NCBI RefSeq assembly: GCF_027172205.1
Contig: NC_070604.1
Location: 5,905,501-5,969,500, forward strand
DNA length: 64,000 nucleotides
Source of the DNA: Podarcis raffonei
Taxonomy: Eukaryota; Chordata; Lepidosauria; Squamata; Lacertidae
Direction: 5' to 3'
Below the pieces are notes generated by a model. The model was not told the origin of the DNA, made no database searches, and worked only from the letters and a program-made list of their open reading frames with translations. Position 1 is the stretch's first letter, and each line of letters begins with the position of its first letter. The position numbers were made by a program, and so were the translations under genes. Positions 55,519 to 64,000 of this stretch are shown here, piece after piece.

Positions 55519-58500
55519 CTAAACATTAGAAATCCACAAGGGGAAAAAAGATGAATAAATTAGGATTCATTAATATCCTATTCGATTTGCCTCAATTATT
55601 ATTGCAGCAACTCCCATCCTACCATTTTGTCCCTGTTTAGTCATAATCTAGGCTAGCTTGCTACATTATCCCATATGTAAGATATACGATGAAAGGTAAA
55701 TAGGAACATAAGCTATCATAGCCAAGATCAACCAAGAAAGTGTGGGGAAACACTTGTCTTTGCGTACCTTCATATTCATTGCAATTATTCCAAGTTCAAA
55801 CATATTTTCCTTTCCTGTTCGCTGGAGGATATCCTGGACAACAGTCTGGCATGCATCCATGGGAGACAAGCCCTGAAAGGTAAACAAAACCTAAAACAAG
55901 TTTCTTTTGCCACTCATTTCTGTTCTGTGTATCTAAGGAAGTTTTAATTCCTGCCCTCTCAATGCTGCTTACATTGACCAACAGACCGAGATGTAAAAGC
56001 AGATGCACATTGCTCTTCATTTTATCTGTTTATACATTAAATCACACAGTACACTGCAAGGCATAATTTGGACTGTTCAACAGAGGGCAACGCAAGGATT
56101 ACAACTCTGCAGAAAATGCCACAAGGACATTCTGTGGCTATTTCAGTGATCAGGAGCATGTGCCAGGATTTATTTGTGCAAGAAGAATTCTTATATTGGA
56201 ACTCAAATCCTTATCTCAGAATTGTAGTGCCGATCAATGGATTGCCACCACCTCTAACAAATTGGTGAAACATGTCTAGTCCCTCTGTGATTGGTTTGCA
56301 GGAATGGTCTCACAAGGGTCTGTAAGAAAGTGGTCTAGTGAACCGAACTTCCTAACAGAGCCTCGCTTTCTTGTATAAAGAGGGCTGGGTAAAAGTTTTA
56401 ACAGGGCTGGCAAGCTTCCATGAACAGACAAGGGACAGAATGTTTTACATATAAAGTGCTAGAGTCTAGACTGCACCCTCCTCTTCAGCACTCTGTCCTC
56501 AACTTTAACTGGCTAACTTTGACTACTGATGTTTTCAGCTTCTGCCTACCATTTGGCCTATCTTTCTGCTCTTTTCAATCACCTATGTCAGAGGTATGTT
56601 CCTTGAAAGGGACTGATGCCCCAAACAATTTCTTTAGAGAGTCTACACCACCCTCTTCTCTAGCAGGAGGCTTCAATCATTTCTAGTCAACACATTACGG
56701 TTGAAAACCACTTCCCTTGGCCTTACTAGCTAGTCCAGGGGTAGGCAAACTAAGGCTCGGGGGCCGGATCAGGCCCAATTGGCTTCTAAATCCGGCCCGC
56801 GGACAGTCTGGGAATCAGCGTGTTTTTACATGAGTAGAATGTGTCCTTTTATTTAAAATGCATCTCTGGGTTATTTGTGGGGCATAGGAATTCGTTCATA
56901 TCCCCCCCCCCCATAGTCCAGCCCACCACATGGTCCACGGCTGAAAAGGTTTGCTGACCCCTGAGCTAGTCTCTCTTCCTCTCCTCTCTCCCACTGATGC
57001 TCTTAATGATAGTGCTTCAAAGTAGGCATGCTTGAAACCCACTGATGACATACCTGTTTCATTAACAGGGCTGCATGAAAACAAGGGCAGAAACACATAA
57101 TCTTGTCTCCATCACCAGTAGCTGATGGGTTAAAAAAAGATTTACTTGTGAATAAGTGTTCTGTGTTAACTTCTGGAAATAAGAAAACAGAATTGCAATG
57201 CATCTATATACAAATCACTCCTCTTCTATCATACATTGTTGGAGTAGGACAATGTTGTCTGGTTTCAGTGGATAATACCAACAGAGAAACACTTCGACTA
57301 GACTGTTCCCAAAGTATATTTTCTTGTACTCTCTGTATTGTCTTGGATTTAGTAGCTTGTACAGTGGTACCTCAGGTTACATACACTTCAGGTTACATAC
57401 ACTTCAGGTTACAGACTCTGCTAACCCAGAAATAATGCTTCAGGTTAAGAACTTTGCTTCAGGATGAGAACAGAAATCGTGCTCTGGCGGCGCAGCGGCA
57501 GCAGGAGGCCCCATTAGCTAAAGTGGTGCTTCAGGTTAAGAACAGTTTCAGGTTAAGTACGGACCTCCGGAACGAATTAAGTACTTAACCTGAGGTACCA
57601 CTGCATCACAATGGCAAAAATCGCCTCCAGTCAGAGAAACTTTACAAAACCTGTGTTGTTTTCCACACCATGCTTTTAGGAAATAGAGACTAAGGCTGCA
57701 ATCCAAGGCAAACAGGTAGAAGCAACAGTAACTTACTTCTGAGTAAACAAGAATAGGATTGCACTGTAAGGCTGCAACCTACACACACTATGGTAAATCC
57801 TGCTGAACGCAATGGTGCTTATACCGTAGCAGAGACATACAGGATTGCAATGTAAAAGATTTATGTGACTGTGTGGTTGATGAGTAATTTTGGCGGGCTA
57901 GCAACACTCAGCCATGAAACTCACAGGCCAATCACTCACTCTCAGCCTAACTGACCTCACAGCCTTATTGTGAGGATAAAATGGGGAGGAGGACTCCTAT
58001 GTAAACCACCTTGAAGTCCTTGAGGAAAAGTGAGATATAAATGTAATAAATAACAAACAGATAACATTTGCAATTATGGCTGGGATACTTTTTTTGCAAT
58101 AAATGTTTGTACATGATCCTTATTCATCCTTCAAAACGCTTTACATGAATGTTTATTTCTAAGGACTAAAAAGCCAAACAGTTCTTAGCAGTTATCCAAG
58201 CAGCTTGGAAACAGGTGTGGCAGTTTTGCTAAGCCCTTGCTAGAGCAACAGAAAATACTAGCATTAGCATAACAAGGTTAGTGCAAGAGATTAGGACAGG
58301 TGTTAAAAAAAAATTAAAAGGAAAGAGGCTACAGGGTTTTCCTATTTTAATTAGCCAAGGTATGAAATTGTAACAACAGGCTATGTGCAGGGGAACCAAT
58401 AAACCTACATATTTCATCGGCAGATATTGCTGCAATAATGATTTCTTCAACATTCCAGTTTCCCTTTGCCTGACTTCAAGGGCCCGGCAAAGCTATAGGA

Positions 58501-60451
58501 AACTGCCATGCACAGACTATGAACGGGCAAATCTGTCCATTTTGGTTTCTCCGTTTCTTATTTTTCTAATCTGAAATTCAGTTCTCAGCATTTCCAAATC
58601 AGTTTGCAATGGAGTTTTTTTTCTTTAAAAAAGTCCTCATACATGCATATTTGCAAACTAGTTTTCCCTAATATAATGCAATACACACACACACACACAC
58701 ACACACATTATATGCACACTTTAGATGTATTTTATAATATAGGTAAAGGTAAAAGTACCCCTGACCATTAGGTCTAGTCACGGACTCTAGGGTTGAGGCA
58801 CTCATCTCACTCTATAGGCCGAGGGAGACAGCGTTTTCCACAGACAGCTTCTGGGTCATGTGGCCAGCATGACTAAGGCGCTTCTGATGAACCAGAGCAG
58901 TGCATAGAAACGCTGTTTACCTCCCCGCCAGAGCGGTACCTATTTATCTACTTGCACTTTGACGTGCTTTCAAACTGCTAGGTTGGCAGGAGCAGGGACC
59001 GAACAACGGGAGCTCACCCCGTCGCGGGGATTCGAACCACCAACCTCCTGATCGACAAGCCCTAGGCTCTGTGGTTTAGACCACAGCGCCACCCATATCC
59101 CCTATTTTATAATATATTATATGCATTTTACACACCCTTTACCCTACTATATGCATTTTTGTAAACATTACTTGGGTAGAGATCTGCACCACAAAATTCA
59201 GAGAAGTACAAATTTTGAATGATTGCTGAGTTTCAATTCACATATTGTTTCCTAAAGTGCAAATTACATAGAATAATGACGTTAATGCCCCAGCAACCCA
59301 TAATGTGGTGGAAAGAAAGATTAGGAAGAAGATCAGGATAAAATTGCAGTAAACTGTAGGTGAGATTCAAAGGTCTAAATGGGGAAATACTGTAAGCTAT
59401 ATGGAGACCCTTAAGTCATGCATGCACCTGCGTTCTATGATTCTGATGGTTTAGGCAGAGGTTGTGCTTTTATACATAGATTTATAAAGACTTAATTCTC
59501 TGGTAGTCTGTATGGTTTTGTCATGGCCTTTGGCTAGTACAATAAAGCTACACACACACCCTACATGCTAGGTAAAAGGTTGTGTGACCATCCCCTCCTT
59601 TCATAGCCACCCCAATCATCCTTCAGAAAGTGAAAGTTTCGGAGGATGGTTGTGGTCATGTATTGTTTTGGAAAGTGTGGATTAGATAGGCTTGCCTTCA
59701 AATGCAAAGAAAATTTACTTTCTCTCCCATCCTCACCACAGATATATTCTTCCTTTTAAAACTGTGTTCATGGCCCAACTAGTCTCTGAATAGTCCTGTT
59801 AAGTAACATCACATACTCACTCTTCCTGATCTCATACCCTAGCATTGCTTTGTTATTTCTGGCTAGTGTGCTCCTTTCAACAACTGCACCAACATGAGCT
59901 CAGCAAAACAGAATCTTGATCTGGGAAGCAGGAAGATGGCCTGAAGTGTTTAGAACCCTTTAAAATAAAAAGGGACTGATGCCCCAAACAATTTCTTTTC
60001 TGGCATGAGTACAAGAGGTAAATGTTTCCATAATGTGTGGATTCTTCGAAGGCCAATTAAACTACCGACAGGATAAACTCTAAAAGAACCTGGAGTAAAA
60101 ATGAACATCAAGGACGTTAACTGGTTCATGGGAGATTTCTGCTCTAGATATGCATGAATGTATTTAAACATATACAGGTATGCAAATCTTTTAATTATTA
60201 CTACTAATACATACCTACTGCAGCTCCTACCTAGAAAGAAAGAAAGATATTACTTTGGAAGTAACATGATCTGGATTAATTATTCTCAGAGCCATAAAGA
60301 AATTGACAGCACAGGACTTCCGGGTTAGCGGAGCTGGTATAGCAAAATAATAAGAACAAAAAAATGTCCCTCTTCCACCCTGGTTGCTGTGAGTAGCAGG
60401 GCTTTGGATGCAATGGTGGCTCCATTGCTTCCCAACCACATTTAGGGTTGC

Positions 60452-60493
<42 letters not shown>

Positions 60494-62747
60494 TAATACT
60501 ACTACTAATCACTCAGCTTGCAGACAGACCTCAACATTTCAAAAAGAACAAGAGGTTTCCCTGTTGCAAAATGTTGCCTTTTCCGCCATCTTAAAGAGAA
60601 GGGACTTTATATAAATAAGATGGGGGGGAATGCATAATAGGTTGCAATTAACCAGCATATTCCTTCTGAGCACAATCAGAGAATCACAGAATTTGAAATA
60701 CTTTATTGTCACTTGCACAACTTGTATACAGTGAGATTACACAAGCACCCCCCCCAACTCAGCTCTCTTAGTCTTAATTCCCCTCGTTTACTGACGCACA
60801 CCCACTAAACCAGAAAGTCAGTTGCCCTGTTGTTATCTTTCCATTCAGCAGCCTAACAGCCCACGGATAGAAGCTGTTCTTTACCCTGTTGGTGCAATTA
60901 ATCATGCTTCTTTATCTTCTGCCCGAGGGCAGGAGATCAAGAAAGTGCCGGCCAGGGTGTGAATCATTCCTGAGAATTTTCCTCACTCTCCTGAGGCGAC
61001 GTTCTTCCGCTATTTCATCCAGCGGATTCACGGGACAACCCATAATATCTGGTACTGTATTCACCACTCTCTGTACGCACTTCCTATCAGTTGATGTCAA
61101 ACCAGTGTACCACACCGTGACGCAGTATGAAAGGACACTTTCTATTGTGGACCGGTAGAAGGAGATCATCAAATGTTGATTGACAACATTGTAGAGTTGG
61201 GTCATCTAGTCCAATCCCTGAAATACAGGAATCCTAACTAAAGCATCCATGCCAGGTGGTCATTCAACCTCTGCTTAAAAACCTCCAAGGAAGGAGATTC
61301 CACAACCTCTAGAGAGAGACCAGGTGTGTGATCGGGGAAAAAAGGAATTATCACTTCGCTCACAGGGAAAATTCTTTCATCCTTTTTTGTTTGTTCACAT
61401 TATTCGCATTTATGCAAATTGTGTCCATGGTCTAATGAAACTGAGCAAAAGACAACATGCAAAATGTTCAGAGTGGTTTTGAAACTAACCAGGTGTCACA
61501 TATTTGTTTTGTTGTCAAGTAAATGCAACTGGCTTCCACTTCTACAAGGTCATCCTAAAAGATGGCAATGGTTGGAAACAATTTTGGTTGTTAAGGCTGC
61601 AATCCTTTGCACACCTGACCAGAAAGTAAGCCCCAGGGACCACAGTAAGACTTACGTCTCAGTAAAGATGTAAAGGATTGTGTGGCAAGGCTCTTTCCTA
61701 CCTTGAACTGTTTTCTATACTTGTGTGTTTTTAGTAGCTATATTTATTTAATGAAATATGTATACCGCCCGTCATCCGAAGATCACAGGGCAGTTCACAA
61801 CATAAAAATATGAAACACATAATAAAATAAAAGCAAAAAAAGCCAATAACCCTTTCTTCCACAGAAACATTAAAATGAATAGTAATATTAATCAGACAAA
61901 TGCCTGGTTGAAGAGAAACTTCTGAATATTTGTGTTTCTATACACTTCTTAAATATAACAAAATCAATATTACTAACTGTTCCAGAGATACCTGTGTGAT
62001 CACATAACTATTGCTGACAGTGGAGTGGGAAATACTGTTATTCTCAAGTTACTTTTTAGGAGCTTTGTGGTTGAATACTTGTTTCTAAATGCTGTATCCT
62101 ACGGCCATTCCTATGCTCCATACAATTTATCTTGGCATACCTCTTTATCAGCATACAGCCCACATCCCGGCATCGGAGAATCTCCCACTCTTCCTGGGTA
62201 TTTAAAAGGTGCTCCAGAAGTAGAAACCCCTAAACATTTTTTTTCAAATTAGTAAAATATTGGTAGTTATTCCGATAGCAATAGAAGAATGGTTACATGA
62301 GATAGCGGAAATGATGGAGCTAACTGAATCATTATCATTTATTCACCACAAACACACACCTCACCATCTTTCATGCGTTTGGTTTATATCCTCGGTGAAA
62401 AACTGTCAAATGACACAGCTTCTCCACTAACAAATTCTGCTGTAGTCACTGACTGTGAATGTTACACAGTGCTAACAATTGTAATCAAGCTCTATTTTTT
62501 TAAGGGTTCGTAAGTCCCCTGTAAATACTAACGCAGATGGATGTTTCTCATGACAGATTCTGCTTCCTTCTCCCCTCCAATAAAGCAAGTGTATTATTTC
62601 CCTTCCTGTAAATGATGAGAAGACCCACACAGCTAATTAGCAGCAGTTGTATAACATAAGGCAGGGATGAAACTCATTATTTATTTTGTTTATGCTGCTC
62701 CCTCTTACCAACTGTTATATTTCCAAAGGTATCCAAGGCAATCAAAC
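55426..62747 (-). CDS. AGA-like (aspartylglucosaminidase family) Ntn-hydrolase, 3' part of gene
   Basis: Six exons in transcript order: 62747-62709, 62229-62141, 60230-60215, 57121-57054, 55872-55768 and 55518-55426. All junctions are GT-AG and in phase, giving about 136 residues that align almost without gaps to the beta-subunit of human AGA (about 139 residues from Gly208). Conserved active-site features are present: STSG (human T224), GRVGDSP (R234, D237) and ATGDGD (T257, G258); human numbers are from memory. AGA-type enzymes are lysosomal amidases that cleave the GlcNAc-Asn link and self-cleave before a threonine. That threonine (in DTxG) belongs on the preceding exon, which I did not find and which is probably beyond the window. 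The C-terminus differs from AGA: two of the beta-subunit cysteines are replaced. No stop or frameshift is seen, so it is likely functional. It could be an AGA paralogue rather than AGA itself. Confidence 0.88.
55768..55872 (-). CDS. AGA-like exon ([15 protein letters not shown])
   Basis: 35 codons, phase 0 at both ends. Acceptor (minus) 'ttgtttacctttcag', donor 'atgaag|gtacgc'. [15 protein letters not shown] matches human [26 protein letters not shown] matches FFGAVICANVT. Confidence 0.9.
56606..56635 (+). repeat. 30-bp exact duplication, copy A
   Basis: Identical to 59,969-59,998 over 30 bases (core 'gggactgatgccccaaacaa'); flanks are unrelated. Both copies lie in introns of the AGA-like gene. 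Confidence 0.7.
56736..56963 (+). mobile_element. hAT-type MITE (family 'GGTAGGCAAACTAAGG'), copy 5, perfect 8-bp duplication
   Basis: Starts CAGGGGTAGGCAAACTAAGG and ends GTTTGCTGACCCCTG, the best-preserved ends of the family here. AGCTAGTC flanks both sides (56,728-56,735 and 56,964-56,971). It has lost part of the region before the 3' end. Confidence 0.93.
57054..57121 (-). CDS. AGA-like exon (ATGDGDKIM)
   Basis: 68 nt: two bases finishing the Ala codon begun by the microexon, then [20 protein letters not shown] and KQ. Acceptor (minus) 'tttttttaacccatcag', donor 'aaacag|gtatgt'. It matches human [21 protein letters not shown]. Confidence 0.92.
57362..57603. mobile_element. TA-flanked palindromic MITE, CAGTGGTACCTCAGG end
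   Basis: Left end 'cagtggtacctcaggttaca', right end 'cttaacctgaggtaccactg'. An 18-bp unit 'acacttcaggttacatac' is repeated near the left end. It sits in an intron of the AGA-like gene. Confidence 0.87.
57915..58050 (+). repeat. CORE-SINE/MIR-like fragment
   Basis: 'cacagccttattgtgaggat', then 'aaccaccttgaagtccttga' and 'gagatataaatgtaataaat', matching the plus-strand sense of the element at 2,482-2,700. Confidence 0.55.
58682..58707. repeat. (AC)n microsatellite
   Basis: Twelve or more AC units. Confidence 0.9.
58741..59100 (-). repeat. Sauria-type SINE, full length
   Basis: Plus-strand reading begins 'aggtaaaggtaaaagtaccc' and ends 'cacagcgccacccatatcc'. It lies in the AGA-like intron that also contains the microexon's 3' side. 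Confidence 0.9.
59969..59998 (+). repeat. 30-bp exact duplication, copy B
   Basis: Identical to 56,606-56,635; see that entry. Confidence 0.7.
60215..60230 (-). CDS. AGA-like 16-nt microexon (VGAAV)
   Basis: Minus strand tttctttctttctag|GTAGGAGCTGCAGTAG|gtatgt. It enters in phase 0, supplies VGAAV and the first base of the next Ala codon. Without it the exons at 62,141-62,229 and 57,054-57,121 would be out of frame by one base and would lack the conserved GAAxATG segment; with it the reading is ADKE-VGAAV-ATGDGD, matching human ADDT-AGAAA-ATGNGD. The strong polypyrimidine tract and consensus donor support real use. Confidence 0.85.
60452..60491. repeat. (ATT)n microsatellite
   Basis: About thirteen ATT units. 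Confidence 0.9.
60690..61205 (-). mobile_element. CR1-clade LINE (Rex1/L2-like) 3' end
   Basis: Minus-strand frame 61,205-60,912 (97 codons) reads [40 protein letters not shown], and [18 protein letters not shown], which is typical of the C-terminus of Rex1/L2-type polymerases known from fish and reptiles. The 3' UTR runs to about 60,690 ('gaaatactttattgtcactt'). Confidence 0.8.
61190..61320 (-). repeat. CR1-type 3' end, inverted
   Basis: 'gtagagttgggtcatctagt ccaatccctg' and 'aaaacctccaaggaaggaga' are the reverse of the CR1 3' region. It abuts the Rex1/L2-like fragment. Confidence 0.6.
61740..61925 (-). repeat. L2/CR1-clade LINE 3' fragment
   Basis: 'tataccgcccgtcatccgaa' and 'cacagggcagttcacaacat' followed by A-rich DNA, the same end type as 38,655. 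Confidence 0.6.
62141..62229 (-). CDS. AGA-like exon (STSG ... GRVGDSP)
   Basis: 89 nt: two bases finishing Gly, then [20 protein letters not shown] and GCGLYADKE. Acceptor (minus) 'aaaaaaatgtttag', donor 'aaagag|gtatgc'. It matches human [20 protein letters not shown], with the substrate-binding Arg and Asp conserved. Confidence 0.93.
62709..62747 (-). CDS. AGA-like exon (start of beta-subunit)
   Basis: 39 nt between 'gccttttcattag' and 'acagttg|gtaaga' (minus). It encodes (G)[12 protein letters not shown](G), matching human GMVVIHKTGHIAAG, which begins two residues after the catalytic threonine of AGA. Its first codon needs one G from an upstream exon. Confidence 0.85.
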
Positions 62748-63010
62748 CTAATGAAAAGGCAAAAATAGAATAATAGAATTAACTTACCAAGCAGCACTAG
62801 GAATATTGCTTCAAATAACAGTCTCTGTTAGCTATTGAAATTTTATAATTTCCCCATTTTAAAAAATACAGGAATATTTATGTGAAATTTCCTAGACAAC
62901 AGAGTGAAACCTAGATGACATCCTCATTTCATCCCAAGTCTGCTATACTGTCACCTTGCAACTTAGAAAGGACTCTAATAATATGGGTGAGTGCACTGTA
63001 GAATTCAATA

Positions 63011-63223
63011 CAGTGGTACCTCGGGTTAAGAACTTAATTCGTTCCAAAGGTTCTTAACCTTAAACAGTTCTTAACCTGAGGCACGCTTTCGCTAATGGGG
63101 CCTCTGCTGCCGCTGCGCCACAATTTCTGTTCTTATCCTGGAGCAAAGTTCTTAACCTGGAGCAACCACTTCCTGGTTAGCGGAGTTTGTAACCCAAAGC
63201 GTCTGTAACCCGAGGTACCACTG
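63011..63223. mobile_element. TA-flanked palindromic MITE, CAGTGGTACCTCGGGTTAAG end
   Basis: Left end CAGTGGTACCTCGGGTTAAG, right end 'taacccgaggtaccactg', both next to TA. 213 bp, within the upstream intron DNA of the AGA-like gene. Confidence 0.88.
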
Positions 63224-64000
63224 TATTGTTAAAAAAACCAAGCATGTGGTTATGATATCTGGAATAAAGAGAGATACAGGTAAAAGAAGTATATATTGCA
63301 TAAATTCTGTACTAGTACACTTGTTAACCAACCCTTCCACTTGGAGAGGGTAGCCATGGGGAAAGTGGGGGCAGAGAAGTCTGCTTTTGATGCCCCTGTT
63401 ACATGCATTGACCCAGAATCATGTTTAACTAGTATCACTGTGATATGTGATCTTAGAATTATCTGAATATTTTGGATTATTTTGAGATTGTTTATATACG
63501 TACATTCAGGCATATTGTACAGGTACTGAGTATCTGCCAGTGCAATCAATTAATTGTCATAATTTCTACTGAAACATCTTTTCAGACATCACTTTACACC
63601 TAGATGTCAAGCAACTGCATTTAGATTATCTTTCATTTTTTATATGCTGCCTAGCACACAATAACTGTTTGAGAGGCTAAACTTGGTGCTGTTTTAGAAC
63701 CAGCAGAAATATCAAACCCAACACCAAATTTCCATGAGTCCTTGATGATTTTGGGAACATAACAATACTTTGTGTCATAGAGCCATCATTATCTGCAGTA
63801 TACCTGCTCTTTATTGTGCACTACTGCCTCTGGCCAAACTGGCCTTGCAAGTGTTAATAAGGCTTTAAGTTGCACTCTGGAAACAGCCAAAACAAGTCTC
63901 AAGAAATGTGGCACTGCTGAAAAAGAGAGTGCGGTAGTTTTGACCTGACTTTCACAGATGCCTATTGGACTGTCTTCATCCCAAGAAAAATGCTGCATTT
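63224..64000 (-). other. Upstream intron of AGA-like gene (presumed), nothing recognised
   Basis: I searched the minus strand for the exon that should encode the DTxG autocleavage site followed by a donor in the right phase and did not find it. A segment at 63,796-63,930 has an acceptor-like and a donor-like edge with an open frame, but the peptide does not resemble AGA. Confidence 0.35.

Noticed and set aside
58682-58707. CRISPR-like or regulatory direct repeat
   Set aside because: It is a plain AC microsatellite; no spacer structure exists anywhere in the window.
60912-61205. Host gene exon
   Set aside because: The peptide is a typical CR1-clade LINE polymerase C-terminus.
63250-63549. 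99-codon minus-strand frame as an upstream exon of the AGA-like gene
   Set aside because: The peptide (for example KADFSAPTFPMATLSKWKGW) does not align with AGA, and the required donor phase is missing.
63796-63930. Segment with acceptor-like and donor-like edges, possible exon
   Set aside because: Its only open frame does not resemble any part of AGA, and no partner exon could be joined.

Overview
This is 64 kb of vertebrate nuclear DNA, almost certainly from a squamate reptile (a lizard is the natural reading). Three things point there: about eleven full or partial copies of a tRNA-derived SINE whose tail reads 'ccctttacctttacc' (the Sauria SINE type), a BovB/RTE LINE 3' end, and many short hAT-like and TA-flanked palindromic DNA transposons of the kind that fill lizard introns. 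No bacterial features, CRISPR arrays or true tRNA genes were seen. All exon models below were read by eye from splice sites, reading phase and family conservation.

Three protein genes can be supported. (1) CEP68 (+), a centrosome-linker protein: GC-rich promoter island near 6.0-6.7 kb and six coding exons from 9,156 to the stop at 18,000 (736 codons plus stop, every junction in phase). (2) RAB1A (-), the ER-to-Golgi Rab GTPase: ATG at 47,860-47,858 in a CpG island, six coding exons, stop at 22,979-22,981 (205 aa, complete). CEP68 and RAB1A face each other tail to tail, as in mammals, and are separated by about 5 kb that is unusually poor in repeats and probably mostly 3' UTR. (3) The 3' half of an aspartylglucosaminidase-like (AGA-like) Ntn-hydrolase gene (-), 62,747 down to 55,426. 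Six exons encode nearly all of a beta-subunit; one of them is a 16-nt microexon. The 5' part, including the catalytic threonine, was not found and probably lies beyond the window. I do not recall a gene of this type at this place in mammals.

Layout: 1-5.9 kb intergenic with SINE, MITE and a solo LTR; 6.0-18.4 kb CEP68; 18.4-23 kb probable RAB1A 3' UTR and intergenic DNA; 23-48 kb RAB1A, with introns full of transposon copies (intron 1 is about 12 kb, between the exons at 35.6 and 47.8 kb); 47.4-48.6 kb RAB1A CpG-island promoter; 48.6-54.7 kb intergenic with L1, L2-like, tRNA-SINE and MITE copies; 54.7-55.2 kb a probable solo LTR directly downstream of, and co-oriented with, the AGA-like gene; 55.4-64 kb the AGA-like gene and its upstream intron DNA. 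Non-coding DNA dominates: several hAT-type copies carry clear 8-bp target duplications, and at least eight palindromic elements share a CAGTGGTACC-type end flanked by TA.
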